From Trichomonas vaginalis G3 (lineage: Eukaryota > Parabasalia > Trichomonadida > Trichomonadidae): a stretch of DNA of 64,000 nucleotides. The DNA is taken from positions 20,159,962 through 20,223,961 of the forward strand of contig NC_067208.1 in assembly GCF_026262505.1 (NCBI RefSeq), in the 5' to 3' direction. Positions 57,101-63,329 of this stretch are shown piece by piece. Numbering within the stretch: position 1 is the first letter of the stretch; the number at the start of each line of letters is the position of its first letter. The notes beneath the pieces were generated by a model. It was not told the DNA's origin and did no database searches. It was given only the letters and a program-made list of their open reading frames with translations. The position numbers and the translations under genes are program-made.

Positions 57101-57620
57101 GAATGATTCTTAATAATATGTTTGCGATATAAATATCAATTGTAGCTTCGCAAAGTTGATTTACGCGTTGTACAAAGTTTTCCGATTTAAATATTTCAAT
57201 GCAATTTATGTAATACTTGAAATTTGTTTCGATTTCACCAAGAAAACTATAATGCCTTACCATGAAGAACGGAATCCGGCAATTTTCAAAAATAATCATC
57301 ATCGCATCGATATATTTTTGATTTTCACGAGATAATTGAGATGGAAATAGTTTGCTAAGTGGGATTAAAATTTGATCAAATTGTGGAGGATTCTCAATCG
57401 GAGCTATATTGTATTTAGATATCTTTTCTATTAGTTTTGGAGCAAACTCGTTTATGAAATATAAAGTATTTTCGTCAGTAGGTTGAGATGATTTTGAATT
57501 TTTCTTGGTTTCAGAAACATAGACTGATATTTTCTTGATATGCTTAGATTCTATCTTTCTTGCATCTATCAGATTCAATATTTCATCACACCATGCTGAA
57601 ATATTAGGAATTTCATTCAT
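51114..57620 (-). CDS. Giant ubiquitin-specific protease (USP, C19; USP9X/USP34-like layout)
   Basis: A 2168-residue protein. The catalytic domain lies at about 1050-1375: Cys box GLKNLGATCYMNSTLQQL with nucleophile Cys1060, and His box TESGHYFSYVKKDNKWYSLN with His1290 and the following NDE. About 1050 helical residues (ARM/HEAT-like) precede it, with a ubiquitin-like segment near 653-717 (VNVTFNGLLNESFRIPKNSS). About 790 more helical residues follow. This order matches the large USP9X/USP24/USP34 group, which removes ubiquitin from proteins. No zinc Cys pairs are seen in the fingers, as in some divergent USPs. The reading frame is uninterrupted over 6.5 kb. No clear initiator was seen upstream of the ATG. 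Confidence 0.9.
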   Translation of the reverse strand: MNEIPNISAWCDEILNLIDARKIESKHIKKISVYVSETKKNSKSSQPTDENTLYFINEFAPKLIEKISKYNIAPIENPPQFDQILIPLSKLFPSQLSRENQKYIDAMMIIFENCRIPFFMVRHYSFLGEIETNFKYYINCIEIFKSENFVQRVNQLCEATIDIYIANILLRIIQIMQRYHQIFEDIHIIEPLLPSFIASCQKLSISEIRSLNEQKFEQDFDIILNISSLSDSIQPLLSISVTINNIIFSSGIVSKQYAAISFINKELSDHPKYAESLCKILQEEKFISQNMTSLHHSLVDQFCKLMSKMVNYGCLDVKEILDFCQVAAKENQVVQSNYINSINKVVCRLKPLQLQEFLIRTAQSETEIGLMILIEQSRGAHSQTKKDVFDIFFDKFKKGDKRKIIIDIICRYAPTSAESVQRWCLNSLHESKDLDLALPLLQTTISSIDPYTAKEVFDTVVLTIDDKSILQFSQLMTKTLRAMSEINNEEFNSLLKLTKNSLINDETNSQIISDFMFLVVNRKISSGLIKHLMETISDFDEMSEKIFDLFKSSFEALNPKLMDFKYNRNPYITISELNSIDLVWKSLFKTGGKSLAKYIYKFCMKNEENMEFFIQKVIENINENGALETLAYVTKKNTSFLSKTAKFIPESYFVNVTFNGLLNESFRIPKNSSARDIKKFLKEKLKTAQISLKYNNESLDDNFIVKSNITINISGYFGTLKSEINPLPKIALFYDKILQKLKEEKTSKPALTVLLNLDLPKSFDFDTSFVNENYFVYLLNLSAISNAFCIKNMVDIVFDNTMTEENMQFALEVILHCAKNNKIEFIQNSLEKIVERCLSNEDGHKNLYLSIIKIYLDHGFKVTTEQVWKLTILAIFDENVEVRMTISDLLNLIPDKINYLSKLLVKSDNEYCTEYFEVLISVCRENVEELYKTSETLLFEKYSLNREEKFFEQLKFKPPAAEFTKSFFWLFEILVKTKEPQNLEEIANFIVSEIVFNGVTYYEPNSHIFNILIMSIGKNPEIGSNILKFLSTSNKILRGPTPVPVDKTGFRGLKNLGATCYMNSTLQQLCQIDEFVDLILSKKFEEKSWQAEFQYLICKMKYFPEKVINPFYFFNLWTDWGGEKVSASVQQDASEFLSLLFSRLEDIPGTLELFRGVSTSKFVTMEEEFVAERDETFETLNFDVNNHANIQESIRTYLQPSLFTGKDKYMSDQGKIDAKCYHFIKEQPTYLIVQLKRFEYNVEKMTREKINSRYEFSDFLDIGPMTITKQNSIYDLIGIQVHMGTTESGHYFSYVKKDNKWYSLNDEIVKEFEGDVFEETAGGISSFEFFDERTQSYRKGSIPKSSNAYILWYKKYDAVLKIKKEFNEVLFEKLRRDMNSSLVRGVSQSIEFCELAKTAARYDTDGGFLINYTLNLIEAGKDSQDLPFICMNLLNIQSVADKVMDMDPLILVNINAQSRQFMIKIFEKAALISREKEKMRHKIILILQNPNTILSNSSIFSEFFYLVRKLLNPELQKTVDKFLENDLPNYASNTKKFYELSDLSNVIPLMKTMPPVDTLFKIMCNYKNIQSLIGFLPAIQAMENINLSSYDMQSLTGLFILYQLDSDDRHGLYNQLIKVLKEKNKLFAQKLLAALNLINIDISPTFDSMTLIELLLVNNSSQTRDLGRQIILKIYDLKKGEESIVKLLTSFVETIGKCVKQSKGERLMGTISKEGEVEESAPDFFSIFSKIVLDSNMVNFLIPISSIIVESVYLLRDAPQYPNRSQLAGIQLLHDTIYPLMIDRFFSDASYSKLISSLSCFNTFNRDVKTWLKMVLDLTPTSEIKTLYKSNLFQEVCARFLTKDAAEFIISHPTNLNIISSILFDQNRYEAYIKANIKSFNQVVNYLLTFDVSSCDIFENYGTYQRAWQLLLKETEQNRVSVMNHLANFNKTYLKAHNGETKFIIGFLNERLIAKYNDVGFSINSLFSLYSDKDTFEYLESWYFLAESFLYSDQNQMDIFERLVSHHTPICNCPAAASLIVTFCTLQQSQEYSLAILTQELSRVKDHDILDILVNYANRTMFWNTDKGLNVLGNILSSVFPSKIIMSAYYMMKESLTMLQLSNFRENMIRYVLSSLDEDFIAETVLEINKIPVETTKSEEIEIRGKAAQLEKNGMQSASSIILSIIKS

Positions 57621-58873
57621 TCAAAAAACTAAAATTATAAAAAAATTTCACCGAAAAAAAAAATCACAGGAGAAAATCGGATCTAGATAAAACAAAATAT
57701 TTTGAGGAAATCATAATAAATCAAAAGAACATACAGATCGGAACTGAGCTCTGAAAAAAAAAAGAATGAAAAAGGTTTTCTTTCAAAAAAATTCAGAAAA
57801 ATCTAAATTCATAGCTCTGAATTTGGTACTTCGAATGGTAGAAAGAGAATAGCCATATAAAAGTATATCTTATTTCAAAGAATAAACAAAAAAATGTCCA
57901 AAATTTTGAATAAAATTGTTATAGACCGAAAATAGATTTTTTCGGTTTTCTCTTCAAATAATTGAAAGAATGATATTATTATAGGTTTATTATATTATAT
58001 AGCATATAATCATGCTATAGCCGAAAATTATAAGTTTTTAGAAGATTGAATATAACACAAATAAATTTGAATGTAAGTTAAATTGCTTGTTGTTTTTAAT
58101 AGCTCTTTAATGAGAAATCCAATATTGCAAAATTCAAATTGAATGATTGAAAGAACAGAAAAAGGGGGCGGCGACAAATTTGCCCAGCCAGTAAAGTATT
58201 CAATTTTTTTTTGCATTTTTTTAAAGCTTCTTAACTTAAATCATGGAATGTCTCAAAGACAAAAGTAGCATACAGCATGTAAAGCTAAAGAAAGATAATT
58301 ATAATTAATACCTTAATTTTTAATATTACGCATTTTTAGGTGCAAAATTTAAAAACATTCTAATACAATAGAGCAGTTTCCAAAAGTAGCATACAGCATG
58401 TAAAGCTAAAGAAAGATAATCATAATTAATACCTTAATTTTTAATATTACGCATTTTTAGGTGCAAAATTTAAAAACATTCTAATACAATAGAGCAGTTT
58501 CCAAAAGTAGCATACAGCATGCAAAGCTAAAGAAAGATAATCATAATTAATACCTTTAAAGTTTAAAATCTTGATTTTTTTAAAATCAAATATTTATAAC
58601 TTTAATACATACAGCTTAAACCTTATACTTGTTTTCTCTTGTGAGAAAGCAATCTTACAAAGCTAGCAATCCTAAAAAATAAAGAATTAAAATTTAATAA
58701 TTTAATCTAACAAAATTTCTCTCTTTATCCTTTTGCACTCTTTATATGCAACTCAAATCCATCATATAATATTCCTATAATACTCTTGCCTCAAACAATG
58801 ACGAACAAACTGCTATTAGTTAGTATACATATCATGAGTACTGTGGCACTGCATTCCACCATAACCAATACTT
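57621..58873. other. AT-rich host spacer with a 121-bp tandem repeat
   Basis: No supported gene. The direct repeat at 58261-58560 is listed separately. The spacer ends at the boundary of element D. Confidence 0.5.
58261..58560. repeat. 121-bp direct tandem repeat, about 2.5 copies
   Basis: The word aaaagtagcatacagcatg recurs at 58261, 58382 and 58503, giving a 121-bp period with few differences. The third copy is partial. No coding potential. Confidence 0.8.
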
Positions 58874-59022
58874 GTGAATTTGACACTTTACAAAACCGTT
58901 AACATATATTTTACAACACAAACGACAACACTAACTTAACATTAAATATTTACAAAGCCGCCAACCACTTCACTTCACTAACGTTTTCACAAACGACTTC
59001 ACTACTGTAAAAATAAACGTTC

Positions 59023-59343
59023 TCACTTACAAAAGTATTGCAGCGCTTCCCATTGCTGTGCTTCACATAACAGCTCATAATCTTCTGACTCACTTTCTTC
59101 TTCATATAGGTCAAAATCACTGTCAAAATAAATGTTAGTAAGTTTTGACAAAGCTAATGAAACACGTTTACCGTTTGTATCGTATGCTTGTATAAACTTT
59201 CCATTATGTTTGTAGTCATAAACGCTCAAACTAACTTTACCCTTTCTCCCTCGTATCTGATAGAATGTATTTTCACGAGGAACGAAGAACAAATTCTTGA
59301 ACTCATGACCGTTGTAGTTTGTTATCTCAATAGTTTTCGTCAT
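59023..59343 (-). CDS. TIR-borne small protein (element D copy)
   Basis: A 106-residue protein nearly identical over 75 residues to the 3305-3652 product (MTKTIEITNYNGHEFKNLFF). The acidic tail is different (FDLYEEESESEDYELLCEAQ), which shows that the tail evolves faster than the core. Start sequence is ggatgtaaATG. Confidence 0.6.
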   Translation of the reverse strand: MTKTIEITNYNGHEFKNLFFVPRENTFYQIRGRKGKVSLSVYDYKHNGKFIQAYDTNGKRVSLALSKLTNIYFDSDFDLYEEESESEDYELLCEAQQWEALQYFCK

Positions 59344-59443
59344 TTACATCCAAATAAAATAAAAATAAAATAAAAAATAAAATAAAAAAATAAATGATAT
59401 CACCACTCCCACACGTATGAAAACATAGCGCAAAAATAAATTT

Positions 59444-59491
59444 AGGTGAAGTGGTGAGATCTCACCTGTTTTTTCACCTCTTTTTTCACCC
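59444..59491. repeat. Structured GGTGA repeat near the element D end
   Basis: Forward words aggtgaa and ggtga face tcacct, tcacct and tcaccc across T-rich spacers. It lies between the TIR gene and the next gene, as at 3171-3218. Confidence 0.7.
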
Positions 59492-59514
59492 TGTTGAATT
59501 CATTGTTTTATAAC

Positions 59515-60015
59515 TCACTTCCTTGGTTTCTTTTTAGTTGCTTTCTTCACGTCTGTCTCCAACTTGACTGTCTTTCTTCTTCGTCCGTAATGATACCAGT
59601 TACTTCCACCAGTCAATGGGTCAAATGGTCGTTCATAAGGGTTTCCATACATTCCATAAGGTCCGTATGGATAAACTACTAGTGGAGGAAGAGTTCCATC
59701 GACTCTATTTAAATGCATTGTTTCACCTTTCATCTGGTCATTAAAGTCTTTTGCGTGTTTTGCAAACTCGTCGTCCTTTCCTAAAGCATTTTCTGACTCA
59801 GTCGCAACCAAATTGGATGCTTTATTTATGAGCCCTATTTTATTTAATCTTAACTTCTTTGCAACCCAGCCTCCAATCTTCCCTTTATTTGCATCTAATG
59901 TCTTCGAAACCCTTCCTCCACTCATTTTATTTACTGCGTCATAAGCTCCAAGTGCTTTTGCTCCAAATGCTAATGCTTTTGTTCCCATTGCACCTAAAGC
60001 TGCCCAAGCTACCAT
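59515..60015 (-). CDS. Small virion-like protein with hydrophobic start and basic tail
   Basis: A 166-residue protein. The Ala/Gly-rich hydrophobic start (MVAWAALGAMGTKALAFGAK) resembles the Gly/Ala-rich small proteins of element B in style. A Pro/Tyr-rich stretch (PPLVVYPYGPYGMYGNPYER) and a very basic end (KKATKKKPRK) follow. This composition suits a minor capsid or core protein, but no family was recognised. The start directly follows the stop of the upstream gene (TAAATG). Confidence 0.5.
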   Translation of the reverse strand: MVAWAALGAMGTKALAFGAKALGAYDAVNKMSGGRVSKTLDANKGKIGGWVAKKLRLNKIGLINKASNLVATESENALGKDDEFAKHAKDFNDQMKGETMHLNRVDGTLPPLVVYPYGPYGMYGNPYERPFDPLTGGSNWYHYGRRRKTVKLETDVKKATKKKPRK

Positions 60016-60240
60016 TTACACCATATTAAAATCATCTCTCTTCAATATTATCTCATAAAAGTTCTCGTTACTGGAGAAAGTCAATGAAACATAAACATTC
60101 TCACGGGCTTCGCCCTCACCGCTTTGCGGTCTATCTAACTTATTTCTTATCTCATCTATTCTCAATAAAATGTCTGAACAATTGCTAACATCTTCTACAA
60201 CAGTTATTTCATCATGAATGACCTTCAAGAACAAGCTCAT
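60016..60240 (-). CDS. Small Maverick protein with hairpin-encoded insert
   Basis: A 74-residue protein (MSLFLKVIHDEITVVEDVSN, then VYVSLTFSSNENFYEIILKR). The middle peptide DRPQSGEGEARE comes from the GC-rich double hairpin at 60105-60131. Its stop abuts the next start (TAAATG) and its own start abuts the stop of the upstream gene. Function unknown. Confidence 0.45.
   Translation of the reverse strand: MSLFLKVIHDEITVVEDVSNCSDILLRIDEIRNKLDRPQSGEGEARENVYVSLTFSSNENFYEIILKRDDFNMV
60105..60131. repeat. GC-rich double hairpin inside a Maverick ORF
   Basis: Stems gggc-ttc-gccc (60105-60115) and accgc-ttt-gcggt (60119-60130). The first is the inverse of the one at 520-530 in element A. Confidence 0.65.
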
Positions 60241-61047
60241 TTAATATGCAATTAAAATCATCTCAATAATGAGTCCATCCTTTCCATCTTTAGGTAGCAC
60301 AACATCTTTCATTGAAGAAGGTTCGACAAGTCTTATGTTAAACTTACTGACAAAGTTTGTTATACTATAATGCTTCGGTGGCGAATACATGTAGTTTGAA
60401 AGACATAATATAGATTCTTCAGCAAATTCACTTATACTGGATTTTATAACAATGTTTTCACGAGACCAAATACCACCAATTGACAATCTTGTAAGCAATC
60501 CTGCTGAACCTTCAACTGTAAATGTCGATGGTAACATTCCACGAAGGTCATCTATTGACATCGTTGAGTCACTGAATTTAAAGATTTTCTTAAAGCAATC
60601 GTCATTATCTAACCATGCAATAGCTTTGAAGTTTTCATTCGAATATACATCTGCTTCATTAAATGTAAAACCTGACTTCTTTGCAGAGATGACTTTAAAA
60701 TCTATTGAGTTTGTTTCAAAATTATATGCTATGCTAACTTCTGAAGGTAATGGATGTCCTTCCGCAGTCAGTTGTTCTCTCACTACCATTTGAAGCTTTG
60801 TGTTAAAAACTTTCATGTCATCTCCTGTATCTAAGTTCACATACACAGCAACAGGGAAACTATCTTGCTTCTTTGTTTCATCATTATATCTCAAAACATT
60901 AAAGTTCTTCAATAATATTGTTCTTCCTGCTGGAATACTTCGAACCTGTCTGATTTCAATAGCTTTCTCACCTCCTACATACTCTACCCAGTGTCTTGGA
61001 TATTCATAAGTATACTGACTTTCTTGAATTTTGGTTGGTTTCATCAT
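60241..61047 (-). CDS. Beta-rich Maverick protein, possible minor capsid
   Basis: A 268-residue protein with many beta-prone segments (QVRSIPAGRTILLKNFNVLR, GLLTRLSIGGIWSRENIVIK, STFTVEGSAG). It is predicted to be a structural protein from its composition and its position among virion genes; the style resembles the jelly-roll proteins of the CCG module, but I see no aligned motif. It is divergent from the packaging ATPase with 90 bases between ATGs. Confidence 0.45.
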   Translation of the reverse strand: MMKPTKIQESQYTYEYPRHWVEYVGGEKAIEIRQVRSIPAGRTILLKNFNVLRYNDETKKQDSFPVAVYVNLDTGDDMKVFNTKLQMVVREQLTAEGHPLPSEVSIAYNFETNSIDFKVISAKKSGFTFNEADVYSNENFKAIAWLDNDDCFKKIFKFSDSTMSIDDLRGMLPSTFTVEGSAGLLTRLSIGGIWSRENIVIKSSISEFAEESILCLSNYMYSPPKHYSITNFVSKFNIRLVEPSSMKDVVLPKDGKDGLIIEMILIAY

Positions 61048-61137
61048 AACGTTTCATAGTATATCTTTATACTCTTATCAGTTAGACTCGGTGCTATGTT
61101 CTGAATATTTCTGACTTGCATTTTTAATGGAGGTAAA

Positions 61138-62025
61138 ATGAAGCATTTAATACATGACGTAGATGAAGACATGAATGAAACTACAGACAAACTTAACTCT
61201 TCTCTTATTCTTCCTTTCAGCAAAGATTATGAGTTCTGTTCAAATGGTGTGTATTTCTATTGTGGAAAGATGGGTTCAGGTAAGACATTCAACCTCATTC
61301 GTCATATACTCATAACAGAGCGTTTAGGAAACGACTCTTACTATGACCAAATCATTATATCAGCAACTTCAGACTCTATGGACTCAACAGCGAAAACATT
61401 TATGTCAAAAGTTCAAGCCTCTGTCGTTAAAGTTCCAGACAGTGAACTCATTGAATTTCTTCAACGTTACATTCGACGTAAGAGAAAATATTATGCCATC
61501 GTTGAATTTATACAGTCAGGAATGCAAAAGACTTCTGAGGAGATGGAAAGAATTATTGACAAACACCACTTACGTCAATACTCAGGAGTTTACGATATGA
61601 AACGACTTACAAACTACATTCTGTCAAAACTTTCAAAATACCCCTTCAAAAAATATCCTTCAAATACTTTGTTAGTTTGCGACGACTTCGCCGGAAAAGG
61701 TTTAGTTTCAAAGCCTGACTCACCATTAGCTAACATCATAACTAAAGTCAGACATTACCACTTAACTGTAGCAATACTTATGCAAACATGGAGGTTTTTA
61801 ACTTTAAACATAAAACGTCTCATAACTGACTTCGTTATCTTTCAAGGTTTCTCACGTTATGATATTGAACTCATTTGGAAACAGTCAGGTATAACATTAC
61901 CTTTTGAAGAAATTTGGGAAGCATATAAGTCTCTCATCTCTCCTCGTTCATACCTTGAGATTCATATCATGACTAATACCATTAAAGTCAAAAATATTCC
62001 ATGGGAACGACCAACATTGTTTTAA
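61138..62025 (+). CDS. Genome-packaging ATPase of element D (FtsK/HerA superfamily)
   Basis: A 295-residue protein. Walker A at 43-50 (GKMGSGKT), then QIIISATSDS, and Walker B LLVCDDFAGKG with Asp182/Asp183. The sensor-like segment LTVAILMQTWRFLTLNIKRL parallels the element B ATPase. It packages element DNA into capsids by family analogy. The stop lies in TTAA shared with the convergent next gene. It looks whole. Confidence 0.85.
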   Translation: MKHLIHDVDEDMNETTDKLNSSLILPFSKDYEFCSNGVYFYCGKMGSGKTFNLIRHILITERLGNDSYYDQIIISATSDSMDSTAKTFMSKVQASVVKVPDSELIEFLQRYIRRKRKYYAIVEFIQSGMQKTSEEMERIIDKHHLRQYSGVYDMKRLTNYILSKLSKYPFKKYPSNTLLVCDDFAGKGLVSKPDSPLANIITKVRHYHLTVAILMQTWRFLTLNIKRLITDFVIFQGFSRYDIELIWKQSGITLPFEEIWEAYKSLISPRSYLEIHIMTNTIKVKNIPWERPTLF

Positions 62026-62423
62026 AGTTTAACCTTCAACTGACTGATGGTAAACAAATTCCATGCATCTCTGTCGCCATTTCTGTTAATATTTTTGCTG
62101 TCATTCATATCATCCACTTCTCCATCTGTTAACTTTTGAGGATATGCGTTAGAATAGCTGTTCTTAAATGAAGGCTTTTCACCTTTGAGAGCATAAACTC
62201 TATAACTTTCTGCATACTTTATGTTTGAACCTCCTGAGCCATCATTGACATAAATTTTTATAGGCTTCCACCCTTTGTTCATGTTCCTGCTTCTTCCCTT
62301 TGCTCTTTTGTTCAGTAGTTCTACATCTTTATACACAGCTCCTGTCTCAGTGAATTCAACAATATTTTCATTCGTTAGCTTTACATTCAAACCCTTGTCG
62401 AGTATATTGTTCATTTCATACAT
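62022..62423 (-). CDS. Small basic Maverick protein, convergent with ATPase
   Basis: About 133 residues from MYEMNNILDKGLNVKL, or three codons shorter if MNNI is used. The frame is open further upstream without a better ATG and would overlap the CCG gene, so the later start is preferred. KRAKGRSRNMNKGWKPIKIY is basic and may bind nucleic acid. It overlaps the ATPase by the 4-base TTAA. Confidence 0.45.
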   Translation of the reverse strand: MYEMNNILDKGLNVKLTNENIVEFTETGAVYKDVELLNKRAKGRSRNMNKGWKPIKIYVNDGSGGSNIKYAESYRVYALKGEKPSFKNSYSNAYPQKLTDGEVDDMNDSKNINRNGDRDAWNLFTISQLKVKL

Positions 62424-62448
62424 ATAAAAGGTTTTTATTCTATATGAA

Positions 62449-63063
62449 ATGAGAAGCAAATCCATCTTAGCTGGTGCCGTTAATGTTCCAATTGAACCAA
62501 CATCAAATGTTGACTCACGAACGACAAACAATATTGTCATAAAGAACTATAGTTCAGAGTGTTTGAAAGAACCAGAACCAGAGCTGAAATCCGTGAATTT
62601 AAACACAGCTTCAAACGCTAACGCTACATCAGATGTTAAGTTAGAGTATCCACCACTGGACCAAATTCTTTCAAGAGAAGCCAACGACAATCCTTACACA
62701 AATGTTCAAACAAATCCTTCAGATAACGTAGACCATTACCTTCTTCAGTTATACCAAACAATTTTACTCAAAGACGATAAGAAGCTTTTGACAAATCTTA
62801 TAAGTAAGAACCAAATAATTCTAACAAAGGAGGACCTTGAAAATGTTATCTCACGAATAACAGGGAAACAATGTGTCATTGACTATCTCGACCCTGAAAT
62901 CGAATGCTGTGGTCAAACGCCACCATTCATGAAAATAGGTAACATCCGCATCATTGAAACACCAGGAACTACAGGAGTTGAGTTTAAGTATAAATATTCG
63001 AACGAGTATACAAAACTTTCAACAGAATATAAACTTTGCTTGAAATATGTTTTAGTAAATTAA
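62449..63063 (+). CDS. CCG-signature Maverick protein (element D copy)
   Basis: A 204-residue protein. The polar N-terminal half is followed by the conserved domain: LLQLYQTILLKDDKKLLTNL, the helix ILTKEDLENVISRITGKQCV and the signature DPEIECCGQTPPF. It is divergent from 62022-62423 with about 25 bases between, suggesting a compact shared promoter. The stop lies in TTAA shared with the next gene. Confidence 0.55.
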   Translation: MRSKSILAGAVNVPIEPTSNVDSRTTNNIVIKNYSSECLKEPEPELKSVNLNTASNANATSDVKLEYPPLDQILSREANDNPYTNVQTNPSDNVDHYLLQLYQTILLKDDKKLLTNLISKNQIILTKEDLENVISRITGKQCVIDYLDPEIECCGQTPPFMKIGNIRIIETPGTTGVEFKYKYSNEYTKLSTEYKLCLKYVLVN

Positions 63064-63329
63064 AGCAATTTGTAATATCTATCCAAAACTTCTTCAACAG
63101 TATCGAACTCATCTTCATAATGCAAACCTAATCTTATTGACTTGGTGCAGTTTTCACTAACACAATATAGCGCTTTGCGCTCGGCGCCTTTGACGCCTTT
63201 TTCTGTTCTCTTGACTGACATAACTAACTCATTTGTTTCATCAAACAGCAACAACCAAAGTTCATGACCTAATACATAACATTCATACTTTATATTTTTA
63301 GCTCTGAGTTCTCTTGTAAGCTGTTGCAT
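63060..63329 (-). CDS. Small gene of the CCG module (element D)
   Basis: An 89-residue protein (MQQLTRELRAKNIKYECYVL, LWLLLFDETNELVMSVKR). EKGVKGAERKALYCV in the middle is encoded by a GC-rich hairpin (63170-63197). It starts within the end of the upstream gene (about 40-base overlap) and ends in TTAA with the CCG gene. Function unknown. Confidence 0.45.
   Translation of the reverse strand: MQQLTRELRAKNIKYECYVLGHELWLLLFDETNELVMSVKRTEKGVKGAERKALYCVSENCTKSIRLGLHYEDEFDTVEEVLDRYYKLL
63170..63197. repeat. GC-rich double hairpin inside a Maverick ORF
   Basis: Stems gcgc-ttt-gcgc (63170-63180) and ggcg-cctttga-cgcc. The frame is kept open. Confidence 0.6.

Larger units (their letters stand above)
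58874..59517. repeat. TIR of element D
   Basis: Matches the inverse of 3147-3780 with scattered differences, mostly in the AT-rich spacer and the acidic tail of the terminal gene. Confidence 0.75.

Noticed and set aside
62424-62540. Upstream extension of the 62022-62423 gene
   Set aside because: The extension overlaps the CCG gene start on the other strand and has antisense-like composition; a later ATG fits the compact divergent layout.
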